Shown here: positions 27,697-43,000 of the stretch, piece by piece
Numbering within the stretch: position 1 is the first letter of the stretch
Layout: every line of letters begins with the position of its first letter
Source: Rhopalosiphum padi
Lineage: Eukaryota; Arthropoda; Insecta; Hemiptera; Aphididae
DNA length: 64,000 nucleotides
Reading direction: 5' to 3'
Assembly (NCBI RefSeq): GCF_020882245.1
Contig: NC_083600.1
Span: 7,998,001 to 8,062,000, forward strand
Notes under the pieces: generated by a model
Told to the model about the DNA's origin: nothing
What the model saw: only the letters and a program-made list of their open reading frames with translations
Databases searched by the model: none
Made by a program: the position numbers and the translations under genes

Positions 27697-30600
27697 GTGA
27701 GCATAATATCATCTGTATTATCTTTATTATTCTTGTCGTTATATCGTCGTTTTAAGCCGTATAATGGTACAATATAAAACGAGTATTTTATTTTAATATT
27801 TTAAGTTAGAAAAAAAAGTTCGATATGTATATAGGTATAGGTATGAATTTACATATACCGTTGCAGCGATTTCACAGTGATTATTTTAGAATATAAAATA
27901 ACAAAATATTTTAACAAATTTTTTTCTATCCAAAATATTCATCAAATTGTGTGTTAAAAATTAGGTGCATAACATATCACGTACTACATATGCTGTATTA
28001 TATCAAAATTTTCATAGAGTGTTGACTGTAAATTTATACAAAACAATATTATAACCTATAGGTTATTTGTGTACTTCACAACATTTTAAAAGTACTCGTA
28101 TATCAACATCGATGATAAAAATGTGTACAAATTAAACATTTAAATAGTTCATAATCTCATACCTTAACCGATCAATTAAAATTATATTTTATAAAATCGT
28201 TAATAATTTTGTTTATCATATATCATTTATTATTATTATTATTAACTACTAAATAAATAATGCATAAGTAAAAATAATTATGCTTATTGCAATAAAAGAT
28301 ATAAAAACTTGTAAATTTTACAAAAATCTAGTGTGATTAATAACATTTACTTTATTTAAACAATATTTAAAGTACGCTGCATAAGTAATAGTTTATAATT
28401 ATCAATTTAAGGTAATTTAACAAAACAATTGAAACAAAAATATTTGTTAACAATTATTTCTGCAACACTACTTGTTTATTACTTATTATTTTCATAGGTA
28501 GTAAATAAAACTTATTGTCTGTAGACACTGTACATACCTAATAAATACTTTTTTAATTATTATATATTCTAAGTTTTATAAGCTTAAAAGCAAATTAATA
28601 TATTATATATGAATAAATATATTGGAGATAATGTATTTTGTACAATTGTTCAATAATACATTGTGAGATTAATTGATTTTTTGACATTTATTTACTAGTT
28701 TAATATTTAATCAAAAGGTCATAGACCTCATTTAAAAATGACATTGATAAGTTCTACCTTATTTTTAAATTATATAAAAGATTTCTTTCGATAACTAATT
28801 AAACAAACAATTAATAAAATGTATCTTAAGGGAGTCGAGAAATCCAATGTTGATACGGATAAATCATTTTTTTTTTATACCTAACCCGAGGAAAAAAAAT
28901 TACACGTTTTTCCAGTTCAACCAGATTTTCCAATCTAAGAATATATATCTACCAACATTGCAGTTTTACGAGTTAAAAAAATTGTATGTTAAAAACTTTG
29001 TCACTGTCCATCACAATTATGATTTATGCTTCATAATACACATATTCTTTGTTCACTCTAAGGAGGCTTTGGGGTAATGCAATATATATATATATATATA
29101 TATTTTCTTATTACGGATTTAGGTAATAATAATATTATATATAAAAAAATTGAATTCAAAGTTTATAACTTTGAAAAATGTTAATAATATTTATCAAAAA
29201 CCGTGTTCAGTTCTATGTGTATTATCATTTCATAGTACAATTTTACTGAGTTAGTAATTATAATAGTTATATATTTGACATTTGCCAAACAAGACTTAAC
29301 GGTTAAAATACTGGTTGAACCGGATGGTGTGTATATATGTAAATTTTTATATACAAACATATTATAGACATTAGACAGTTACATTTATTTAATTTCAAGT
29401 ATAACATTTTTCCCTAAAAATGGAAATTAGATATTTAACTTATGTAACAAAAAAATCAAACCTTAAAATGTAACTAAATATTTACCTTCAACCAACTGGA
29501 GTGCGAGTACACCGATATAATAACATAATATTATATTTTTATCCCTACTTACAATGAGTTACAAAGCAAATTATATGTATACAGAATATTAATAACCGTC
29601 TGATCCATTCAATAACTGTTTTCTTTGAGTACCCCAAGCTGTACAAGCGTTATATTTTTGTTTTTATTCAGTTGTAAGTAATACTTCAATTTAAGTTTAT
29701 TATCATTCCTATAATTTTAAGCTATTTATTAACATCACATTTGGCGTAAATCTTTAAATTAAATGAATAAATACATTTTTTATTCATCCACATTAGCAAC
29801 CGGTAGTTTCATCACGTTATTCATTATTGTGAGTTTTTCAATACTATGTATCATTAATATAATATAATTCTAGGGTTTAAAATAAAAATAAACGCCTACA
29901 TACACATGACACCGTAGTCGACAAGTTGCGATGATATTATGAAAAAATGCGTAATAATATTATAAGAAACAAACTACAGACATAAAATAATATCGTCTAG
30001 ACATACACGACACGTCGGTAACATAATCATAATAATATTTTATACTCAATGATTTTGCGCTGTCCCTAGTCCGATTTGTCACAAGTGCACATTTGTGCTG
30101 TTTCTGCACAAAACGTACCTACATATATAAAATGTATAATTATACCTCTATAATAGTACCCACTTTATGTTTTAAATGAATGATTTTTTAGATGCAATCT
30201 TATTTTTATTTCTCGTATGACTAACAAACGAGATCCGACAAGATACATATTATTATTATTATTATTATTATCATGTAGGCGGCGCCCATTGAAACGACAA
30301 AGCATCACGAGAGACGCACGTTTATGTATCGTCTACGGATGTACTATACATTACATAGGTACCTAGGTATAATGGGCGAAAGGTCGATGTCAGTGCTACA
30401 CGCGGTTATCAGAATAGTAGTATTATAAAATATAAATACACCTGCACGTGTACGCGTAACAAGTTCATGTTATATAAGCTATAGACAGGCGGTGAAGGGA
30501 AATGTATATAGTGCATAAGTGGCGGAGACGCGTGGTGTTGGCGAGGGAAGAGCCAAAGAGGAAGAGAAAAAGCTTCATGAGACACCACGCAAAAAGAATG

Positions 30601-33600
30601 CAACGGTGCATAATATGGTTGATAGGAAACTAGTTATATATGGTTACACGTCCGTTTGAAATAGTGACGTAAAAATCTAAATTTTTAAATAAACTACAAT
30701 ATATTGTAATATTTATATCAAACATCACTTGCGTATCGTTTGTTGACGGAAACGCGATCATAAATTCCTAAGTAACTCACGGTGATTGTTGATCTATGGT
30801 CTATAGATATCACTAAAATGATGAGATAATATTTAAATAATAGTGATCCTAAAATAAATTAATTGAAATTTAGATTTTTGTTGAATACACAAGTATTCTT
30901 TTACGCAGAACACTTATTATCGATTTACTATATAGAAAAACTTTTAATCAAAATTGAAGTGAAAAAAAACAAACTTAATGGCAAAATATAACGATGATAA
31001 ATGATATTTTTCTACTGTCCTCTAAAGAATCCCTCTGAAACTGACCGATACAGTCATTAATGCAATATCACGTAATTATAAAAAATTATTGATTATTATC
31101 CATGAGACACAAAGAACTAATTAATTAGTTACAGAAGAATAAATAATAATAATTCAATTTTCTTTCCTCGGTTTTAATAAAAGGATGTTATTGCAATTTT
31201 AAAATTATGTAATTTATAATTTGAATGTAATCAGATTTATTGGAAATGATGCTATTCCGAAGTATTACAGAAAAATAATGAAGATAAGTGACATTTTTAA
31301 ACTTTTTGTAGATACGTGTTGTTCAAATACAAATATCGTAGATATATGATATTGTGGTAACAGCGAGGGGTAAATTCAAGGAGGGCGAAGCGGCAATCGC
31401 TTCATCGTAGCTTTTTTTACAAATGTTTTAAGTTTTTACACTTAATTTTTCTATAAAACAAACTACAAGCATTTTAAAATTTTAAAAATAGAAAAAAAAT
31501 TTAATTTGTAAAATACTTATAATTTACTTCAAAATTAAATTATCAATAAGCCTACGCCGGCCTTGAATAATATTCTTACCTTTAAATCTAATGAAATTTT
31601 AAATTATTTTTAATATTAAAAATATTAGAGTAAAATAGATTATTCTGAAGTAAATGTACCATGTTATACGTTTATATCGTTTATATAAGACAAAAATAAC
31701 ATATAATGCGGCTTACGTTATTACGGTGTCCTATTAATACATAGTTATTAAAATAAATAAATATTTAATTACAAGCAATCTAAAACTATAATATGCAAAG
31801 ACCGAGTTTAAACCTTTAGTTTTCAACTCGACACCCCCTCCCCATAGGTTATCTGGGTTGAACTGGTCTAGGGGCGCCTCTGGATGACAGACGTGACAGT
31901 TATGGTACACGAGTCGTGCCTATATAATATTGTATTATGTATTATTGAACATCGACAGAGGCATGTATAGGTAATTTAGTGTTTCAGATCGATCGCGAAC
32001 ATAATCGAAATCGTATGCGGGAACGGTATGCATTAAACATATACGTGTAAGACACGTAACATAAAAAATAATAGTGTGCTCTCAACACATAGGTACACCA
32101 AACGAATAAAAAAGATAAATAAAAAATACGACAGCAACATTGTCGACGATGAAGTCGCCAGAATTCGGACCACGAAACGCGTGCGGTCGTCGAAACGGCG
32201 AAACCGCATTGCAATCATTGCATTATTATTAGTGTGGTCAGACGAGCAAGTCCGACGCTCGCGCCCGCGTCCGGAGTAGATCTCGTCGAAGAACCGATTT
32301 CGATTTTTTTTTCACACATCCGTTCCCGATGCCATATCCAATTTTCTACGACACGCCACACCAATTATATATTATTTTATACACACAAGCACATGACGAT
32401 CGCCGATGGCCCCGTACAAAAACTGGTTCTCGTCATTATGATACATATATAATATAATATGTATATTATAATATTTTACATATATAGGTACCTTATAAGT
32501 GTATATGCCGCGGACGATCACGACGGACGACCGGCGACTATATAGGTGCGCTCGTCACCGCAGACGCTAAACAGTTTCTTCGATTTTTGTTTTTTCATTT
32601 GTAATTTCTTATGGTATTTCCGTGGTCGACGGGGCGATCGATCATTGCAGCAAAACCGGCGACCTTGCATAACGTGTGCGATATCTATTTTTATAATTAT
32701 TATTATTATTATTATTATTATACAATAATGGTATGCGTACTTCACTGCTGCACCGATATCATTATAATATACGCTACGATATATCATCGGAACTCGATCG
32801 GTTCAGTGAACTTTCGGCCGAGTCGTGTCGCCACTCACCACCGCGATAATATTATATAGTATGTGAAAAAAAAATGGTCTTCGTCGCCTCCGCCGAGACT
32901 GCCGGGTAATTGTTTTACGACTACCTCCGTTAAAATCGTTTCGCGATCGAATACCGTCGTGTATTACAATATAGAATTTAATAGCTGCGCGCCGTATGCG
33001 GAAAAAACGCGTAAATACGTATAATCGTTATTATACTTATTTGCGCGATATTATATTGAACCTCAAACGGATGCCGTATACCCGGGTTGGGGTACCGTTA
33101 TGTTATTATAATATACCGATACCGCTGTCCCGTCGTAAACGTCTGACGCAAAGTAAAGGCGTATATTATAATATATGTACCTATACATCGTGTATATTGG
33201 ATACCTACTCGCGTGTGGTCGGCAACAGACATCAGCTACTTACGTCTATAAACGTGGTATAACGGTGTCGCTGACCGTGGTATTCTACCGATTGTGTGTA
33301 TTTTCGGTACGTTTTGTGGAGTAAAAATTTCAAAGTGGTCCCCGGATGTATCCCATAAATCATTTACAATTATTATAAAATATACAGTTACAAACCTCCG
33401 AGTATAGGTAGGTAGTACGACTTATAATATCCCACCACTATACAGCCAATCTGAATGTATTCAATTTAATTATATCCGATACCGACCAAATGTTAACTAA
33501 AATCACACGCGACACCGCTGAAGTTGTAAATATAAGTAAGTTATAACATTATAATCTATGATAGGTATGATTCACTCTTGCAGATATATATTATGGATTC

Positions 33601-36600
33601 TAAGTAGGCAAGTAGCGATGAATGTATTTATATTATTATGATTTCTTATTTGACATTAACATGTCTTAAGTCCGGGAGTCAAAAAAAAAATTGTTTAACG
33701 AAAAAATGTAATGTTTTTTGATTTCTTTGACAACGTATTATTTCTTAAACGAAATTATAAATTCAAATGTCGAAGAACGAGTTTACTTATTTTTTTTCAA
33801 TTCAAAAATATTATTCGTATAAACAATTTTAAAAATATTAAATACGTTTCTATTATTCTACGTTTTCGATTGATTTTATAGTTTTATACTACTGTCTATT
33901 TAAACAACTGACCTATGCACACCATTCTACGGTAAGTCAGTAAAACTCAAAAATCAATAACAATAATTTACGATGTAAAATGTGTACACTATAATGATAA
34001 TTACATATTAATATGATAAATGATATGTTTAAGGCAAAAATTAACTAAACTACTAGTGATACTAGCATTATTAATAGTAAAGTAAATTCCTATAGTAACA
34101 TTGTAGCAATATAAATATATCATAAAATATATTTATATTAGTTAGGTATAATAATCGTTTGAAATTCATTTATCGAATGCAATGATTTATCAATAAACTC
34201 GAATATAAAACATACTCGTACATTATAGTGACTCACTCAATGACGAAGTGCATTTAACACCTACTGTATAGCAGAACGGTTTTCTACTGTACAGTAAAAC
34301 AGTTACCTACTTTCTGCCTTTTTAATTTTACATATTTTAGGAAATAATATCTACTCGTACTACGCAAATTGGCTCATTATATCATCGTGAGCTCCCTGCC
34401 TCGTCGTGGTGACGAGTCGCCAGACTACAGGTGTTTGCTCTTCTATGAAAACTGTTCATCTTTATTTGATATATCGATCAAGTATACTACTCTAACTTCT
34501 ACTATATTACATATAACTTAACGGATATGGTCATTGCATAATATGTGTAACTGTGTAAGGAAGTTTTATCGAATACGATTTTTACACATCGCCGTACGTA
34601 CTGGCGAGTACATAGAAAATATTTTCCGGTCAGTGTGGTTGAGTCACGACCGGGGTAAAATAATTTTAGGTGCAGTAGAACTGACCGTTATTGTAGCAGT
34701 TTCCAATGACGAGACAATTATTTTGCATATAGTCAAATACAATAATAAGTGATTGAGGCGTAATGAACTGCATACAAATAAATACTCCAACGCAATTTTT
34801 TTTTAATTACGAATTATGTCCAATGTAAGATATTATACCTACCTATTGGTAGTTTTTAAGTATCTCAATTTTGCTGACGATGGTTCACTTTCTTTAGCGA
34901 TATCATAGAAAATATACGGATATCTATCTTATTAATATTTAATTACTGGTAGTTTTAATTGGGTGATTTTGTAATTTTGTAAACAATTACTTCAGTGTTT
35001 AACTAACATGTATTCGATACAGAGGACATCGTCTAAAGTTATTTTCTGCTATTTTCGCAGTTTCGTATTTTGTTTATAGTTCATTCTCACACAATATGCG
35101 CGCCCATCGTTAACGTTTTTTTTTATAATGTATTTTCGATCTATAAAACGATTCGTTAAAGATGTTATAATCTAATATTGTGTATAAGATACACAGTATA
35201 CACGCGCGCACGTCGTAACCGTATATTATGTGACTATATATTACGAATTATGATATTATGCTATACGCCAGTTAAACTAATAACCGTTTAATCATCATCC
35301 ATCGTTAAAGCTCCGACGAAAAGTACTATAATAAAAATAAAAATGCTGTATGCACACTTCCAATCAGATTTTGAGTCGAAAACATGCCGTGATGTCCAAT
35401 TTACGTTCCGTAAATATAATATATATAATTGAGTATATTCTTACTTTATAATATATCTATAGGCAGCACTAATTATTATTTTAGCAATCAAACAACATTT
35501 ATAACATTATACGCGTGCATACCAATATAGTTATAGGTAATACATAAAATAATATAACCGTAAAATGAATCGTTTTATGGATAGAAATAAAAATAATTTA
35601 AAAAATAATTAAATAAAACCACAAACCGCGAAGCTTGCCCATAAATTAGACACTGCATAGATTTGATCAGGAATCTGGCTGGAATTACTGTTAGTTTAGG
35701 TAGATTATTACTACTTTTTGTCAATATTATGTATACTCGATGCTGTGCGTTTTAGAATATACTTTAATGCGTATCGCTATTCTCTGGCGATAATGTTGAG
35801 GAAATACTAAATAGGCAGTTCGCTTTCTTAATTGGATTTTTGATTTTATATCAATTTTTTAAGTAGATGCGCTGATGTAAAATCAACTTGAATCAACTTG
35901 TTTAAGAAGCCGTTTATAATCATTTTTTTGAAATTACATTATCGGTTATGGCGTTTAAAATCTGAATTTAATTTATTTGATATTCTCGTTTACGTTCTTC
36001 TCCTGAAATAGTTTGAAACACAATTATGTGTAGGTATCTATTCTATTAATTGTACTATAAACATTGGCTGGTTATCAATTTTATATTATAAATGTGTATA
36101 CCTATATTATACCTACTATAAACCTATTACCTAGGTATATTTAATGGAAAATATTGATAGACTGATCTCGCCTTCTAATAATTTTTTTCCAAATCAAACA
36201 AAAATAATTGTTTTTTATTAACATATATTTGTACTTGTACATGTGCTAATAATGCGTATTTCAATTAATTTTCAGTTTTAAAAACATAACTGTACCTTAA
36301 TTTTACCTATAGGTAATCATACAGTATAATATATAATTTCATTAGTTCAGGTATATATATATAATATAGTATATTTTATTAAATATGAAATGTCTAATGA
36401 CCAACTCCATTAATACGTAACGTAAATCATACAGATATAATGGTATACTATATATATACTGTATATAGTGATAGGTATATAGGTATATATAATGGTAGAG
36501 ATCAAAGACAATGATGATTCTGCCAGACAAAAGGATCTAATATCACATAAAAAAATACATACCTAATATATATAATATAATGCGAACATTGAAGAGTCTA

Positions 36601-39600
36601 GAACGACAGTTTAACTTGTTCTCTGAATTACAGTAGTCATTAGAGACCATTATCATTATTATTATATTATTAATAGTAGCAATAGTAGTAGTTTTGTAAC
36701 AGACACACAATAGTTTGCAATGTCGGTGTTTCATACATTTTATAATATTGCATCTTTCATTTTTTTTTTTATCTTAACTCTTAAGTTTCTTGGAACAATA
36801 TTATTATTTTACACGATACTTTTATTATTATGTGAATTGCGATTATGAAGTTACTCATCATGAACAATAACTACTAAAAAAAAAAACAAAACAAAAAATA
36901 GATTAGATTACTGAACCAATTTAGTATAATATGTGATAAAAAAAATCCAAATCTGAAACAAAATACACCGCATTATATGTTGTAAATTTTTTGATAAATA
37001 ATTAAAAATGTTCATTTGATTTATCTTTGTAAATTATTATTTACTATAAATATAATAATATAAGAAAAATATAATATATTTTTTTAATATTCGATGTGTC
37101 TATTAATAATATGTACTCATCATGATTCATGAATACTTATAACTCATTGATAAAAAATAAAAAAAGGAAACATTATTTAAGGATTATCATTCAATTTAGT
37201 TATTGTTGTAAGTTACACTGTTTTTTAGAAACGAAAAATGAATATATTTTTAGACAAACCTAATAGTTTAACAAAATTGCTTACGTTAAAATATTTTTCA
37301 TTTAACATTTAGTTCATATACATTTTAATATATTACCTATTGGCTATTATATACCACCTAATAGTGATTTACATTTTACAGTTATACTTAAATCACCTTT
37401 CAGTCTTAGAGTCTATTGAGTCTTCTTTTCCGAATTGTAAGTTTATCATTTGTGGTGATTATAATATTCCCTCCCTATCCTGGGAAAGTGATAAGCACGG
37501 GCTTAAGTGTGTCAACTTCCTTTCTTCCCAAGTAGGAAGTTCTCTTATTGAGAGTTGTTCTGTGTTAAATTTATACCAGTTTAATTCTATCATTAATGCT
37601 CATGGAAATATTCTAGATTTGGTGTTTTCTAATCTCCCAGAGAGCTCCATAAATCTTTACGACGACCCGTTTGTCCCTATTGACCCATGCCACCCTCCAA
37701 TTCAAATTAATGTTCGTTTACCTATCTCTCAGCCTATTCTTAACAACGACAGAACAATCTACAATTATGTGAAAGGTGATTATATTAATGCGAACCTGTT
37801 TTTTAATTCTTTTAATTGGTTGAAAACTTTTAAACACCTCAATACTGAGGCAGCGGCGCTCGTATTCCAACACGCACTTTTAGAAGCTTTACACTCTTTT
37901 GTCCCTCAAAAAACCATAAGCACCTCCCATAATTTCCCTTACTGGTTTAACAAAGAACTCAAAACCCTTGTTTGGAAGAAAAATAAAGCTCATTCAAATT
38001 ATATCAAAAATAAAAGTAAATCAAATTATGAAAAATTCTCCTTGTTGCGTGCTCAATATAAATCGCAGTCTAAAATTGTTTTTCATGATTTTATAAACCG
38101 ATCAGAAAGTGAAATTATAAGTAACCCGAAATATTTTTGGAACTGGGTTAACTTTAATACTAAGTCTCATGGTATACCCAATTCTGTATTCTTAGGTGAT
38201 ACTATTGCTAATAATGGTGCGGCTATTGCTAATTTATTCTCAGATTATTTCTCCTCTGTATATAACACTTCACCCGTCCATTCACCTGATGAACCTTACA
38301 TTTTCGCCTCTACTTATCAATTTGATCACATCATCCCCAATAAATGTAGTATCTCTCTTAATGAGGTATCTGATGGTCTACGGGCACTTATAAAATGTAG
38401 GTCTCCCGGCCCAGATGGTGTTTCTGGTTACTTCTTGGCAAACTTAGCAAATTCTATAGCTTATCCCATATTTATCTTATATAACAAATCACTTGAGGAA
38501 GGAGTATTTCCATCCATCTGGAAAACAAGCTCTATCACCCCAGTTTTCAAGAAAGGCGATAAATCTAACGTCAAAAATTATCGCCCCATCTCTGGTCTAG
38601 TACAAATTGGTAAATTGTTAGAAAAATTGGTTCTAGTTCAAATGATCAAGCCAATTAATAACATTTTAGACAAAAGCCAGCATGGTTTTAGACCGGGGAG
38701 GTCCACCTTAACTTGTAATTTATCGCTGCAAAATTTCATACTCAACGCTTTTAATGATAATTGTCAAGTTGACGTAATTTATACCGATTTTGCGAAAGCT
38801 TTTGACCGTGTCGATCATGAATTATTGATTATTATATTGGATAAATTAGGGTTTAGTCATCCATTGTTATCCTGGTTTAAATCTTATCTCACAAACAGAT
38901 CTCAGTTCACCCAAGTGCATGGCTTCTACTCAGAGACGGTCCCGGTCCCATCTGGTACTCCCCAAGGAGGTCACTTATCGCCCATTCTATTCAATTTATT
39001 TATAAACGGACTATCACTTGTTCTTAAAAAATGCCAAATTCTGTTTTTTGCGGACGATTTAAAAATATTTACTCGTATTTCTTCGTTTGAGGATTGCCTA
39101 GTTCTACAAGATGAATTAAATATATTATCTATATGGTGTCGTAATTGGGGAATGTGTCTCAATACTGATAAATGTTATTCAATGTGTTTTTACAGATCCC
39201 GTAGGCATATAACCTATACATACTCTATAAATGATGTTCAGCTTAGATCAGTCTCTTCAATTACAGACTTAGGAGTAACTTTAACCACTAATTTAAATTT
39301 CCGTGATCATATTGAGAGTGTTGTAAAAAAATCGTTAAAAGTTCTAGGATTTATTAAGCGGCATTCATCTGAATTCAAAAACGTTAGATCATTCAAACTC
39401 CTGTATTGTGCATTAGTCAGGTCTATTCTTGAATACGGGGCTCCTATCTGGAATCCATACACCAAAACCGATATCGACTTCATTGAACGCGTTCAAAATA
39501 GGTTTTTAAAATTCGTAGCCTTTAAATTTAATTTGACCATTGATAATCATGATTATACACAAATCAGATCTTTTCTTAACATTCCAGCCTTATCCTCCAG

Positions 39601-40043
39601 ACGTGAAATAGCAGATATATCTTTTATATATAAGTTAATTAATGGTATCACCGATGATCCTGATCTTTTAAAATGCATCCCCTTTACTATTCCAGCCTAC
39701 AATAACCGTTCCACATCTTTGTTTTATATTCCAGTATATAGCACAAACTATTTGAAAAACTCACCTATTCCTAGGGCTATGGCTCTATGCAATAAACTTT
39801 CGACGAGAGTTGACTTTTTCTTCTCTTCCTTAAAGGAGATAATAAATGCTCACATGAACAATGTGAATACGTAATGCTGGGTTTGCCTATCTATTTAATA
39901 CTATTTTTCCTTTTTAGATTTTTGTAAACTTCATATACTTATAAGATTTTATTTTATGTAATATTGCATTTCTTTTGTATTTGTATTCAAACTTTACTAT
40001 CTGTACTATTGGGCCTTGGCCCGTTTTATTCTATTGAATAAAC

Positions 40044-40074
<31 letters not shown>

Positions 40075-43000
40075 GATTATAGATTCTTTACAGTTTGCAC
40101 TATATATACGTATAGTATACGTCGTATACCTATTATACTTTTATAAAAACGTAGTATCATATCATAATTGTGATCATTAATACTAAGTAATAAAAAATGT
40201 AGTTATCTATAGCATTAATAAATTTAATAAATAAATAAAAATAAGCATAATAAAATAAGCTTACTTACTAAACATATACAAATAATGGCTATAAATATAA
40301 GAGATACTCTCCCGCTATAAAATGTAATATAGGTATTATATAATATACTTATTACTTGTTATGTATTGTCATGGAAAATAAAATAAAAATCGGACAATAG
40401 ACAACTCAATACAACGTATATATTTATTTACTCGCATAATTCTTAAATACGTGAATTCGATAAGTTGTTATTACACGTACGCCTATTATAATTCATGGTC
40501 GACGATCGACCGTTAACTTTAAGTAACGAAACCGTTCAGAAGAATGTCTAAACACTCTAAACATAGATTTTTCACAAAAAAGTGCTTATTTAGGAAATGT
40601 TTGGACTTCATCAAAAATTTTTTGCATAATTATTATATTTATCCAAAGAAAGTAAAGGCAAAATAAAAATCACTTTTAATTTATCATCGATAAAAATAAT
40701 TTAAAAAATAATTTCCTGTCTTCGGGCCTGATAAAGTTCATCCACGAGTCACCCACTATTTGATAACCGCTAGTATATGGTATACCACTGTAAACCTATA
40801 GTGTACATGTAGAATGAATAACATGTATATAATTTATAAACATAAAACAATAACTAAAAAGTATAGAATATATTGTATATAAAACTTACAATAGTGTAGA
40901 ACGCAATTATTTCGTATGAATACGACTTCACTATTGCCGATCAATTAATAAAATAAATTTTTATTTTATAAGTACAAATCTAATATCTATGTTATAACGG
41001 TGAAAAATATCGCAATCCGGAAATGTAGGAGCCGCCGACTGGTTTCCGAAACATGTCCTCACACGGCGCAATTATTTTACGTATCTATACACTCGTACTT
41101 GAAATGAAACGATACCTTACCATCTTACCCTTTAATTGCGTATTATATATTTTACATATTACAAATTTACAATATTATGCAGAAAGTGCCGTTTCGTTAT
41201 CTTGACATAAAGTGTATAATTGTATATACCTGATATTTGGTACTTGGTAGCATTAGTTAATGTGTGCAACTAGACGTATATTATATACCGTTATAATGGA
41301 ACACCGGTACCCATATAACACGCATCCTAAAACAATATAATATTAAATGTTATTACCTATTTAATTAAATATACCTGCGTGTAGGATATGATAAATTATA
41401 AATTTCAAACAGTACAAACTTGGTACTTGGTACACATTATCTTGGACTATTAGTAGCTGTCCTCAATAGTTTAAATTTAACCGCAAAATAGTTTAAACTG
41501 ATGTCGTCGGTGCTGTTGATGGTTTTGGCAGTTAAAAAAAAGTATAACCACAATACCAATAAGTCATTAAATTTGTCATGGGATTGTACTACACGATCAG
41601 TATAATAACTATCTCCTCGTTAACATCGTGTTAAATATTTTATTAAACTTTGAGACTTCGGGAGAGTAGTGGTTTTGAGAACTTAGTAGTTATTATATTA
41701 TACCTACGTGACGTGGCCTAATAAATAATATCAAAGTATCTACACAATAAATAGATACAGTTTTTCTATTTACTTTCAAAATAATTAAACATTTTAGAAC
41801 AATAGTGAAACGATCAGTTTAAAAAATAATAATTTTTTTTATAATGAGTTTGCACAAATTCCTCTATATTAACTCTTGAACGAACCAACCACTGAGCACT
41901 ACTTTTTTCTGCATACGTCCCTGCAGAGCAGTGTATTGTGTATATATATTTGTAAACGAGTACATCATTTTAATATCATATTAAACATCTTGTAGTGTAG
42001 TTGTGTCTGGAAAAATAATAATTAATTTTAATAAATAACCAAATAGTAACATCCCAATAAACACATACCTAATACCTTAAACAATGTTAAATATTACATT
42101 AATTAAAACTCGAAATTTGAAATCAACCGTTTAATACTCATAACACCTTAATACCTTATTGTGAACATATTTTGAACCGAATTCTAAGATTTGATAACAC
42201 ATTACACCTCAAGGTCAAATTCGACGTTACATCTCAATATTATAAGGAATATTGCATTCCTATATTATCCATGAGACGGAAATACGTGTTTTTCAAACAT
42301 TTGTGTTTATTCTAACATATGCAGTCATATATACTCTAATACACTATATAATATTATATTTACGCGAAACGTTAAGAACCAGTTTTACTCTTGCAGTTAT
42401 AGTTGGCATACGTTAGTGCTTTTGGACCTATAGGTATAAACTATACCGGGACACGCACGACTATATCGAATTTTATTTTACGGAACGGATTTCCGGGATT
42501 GAAATACACGCAGTTCCTATTCAACTTGTGACTCCACACGATATATGGATATACATAAGTACCTAGTATATATTATATCATATATAAGCGCATAATTATA
42601 ACACACAATATTATTATTATTATTATTAACGACGTGCGTGGATACGACGAACGTAAAAAAAAAACTGGTAAACGGTAAGACCAATTTAAATAAATTCGCG
42701 ATGTGCATGTCTGAAGTGTGTGTGCGTGTCGTGTGTAATGTGTATGTATGTTTATGTATTTTTTACGTTCTGGTCAGTAGGTCATCCACGACATCTGTAG
42801 CCGTCATGCGACGGTCACATTTCTATTTCTATTGTGATCGCGGTTATAACAAAGAACGAGGCTAGTGACCCTCCAGCAGACCTGGCTGGCCAGACGGCAA
42901 TAGAAAGTAACGTGCGCGCGCGTATTCCACCGCCGCCATGCCGCCGCTGCAGTAAATAATAATATGTGTATACATTATAATGATGACGTGGGTGAACCTG

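Larger units (their letters stand above)
37325..40074 (+). mobile_element. 5'-truncated non-LTR retrotransposon (jockey/CR1-like LINE)
   Basis: The element carries the second half of an AP endonuclease domain followed by a complete-looking reverse transcriptase, a short 3' untranslated region with an AATAAA at about 40,037, and a terminal (ATT)n tail from about 40,043 to 40,074. The endonuclease N-terminal half is absent, as expected from 5' truncation during target-primed reverse transcription; the exact left end is uncertain. No flanking target-site duplication was recognised. It lies in intron 1 of the Kazal gene in the sense orientation. Clade assignment is by motif style only. Confidence 0.85.
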
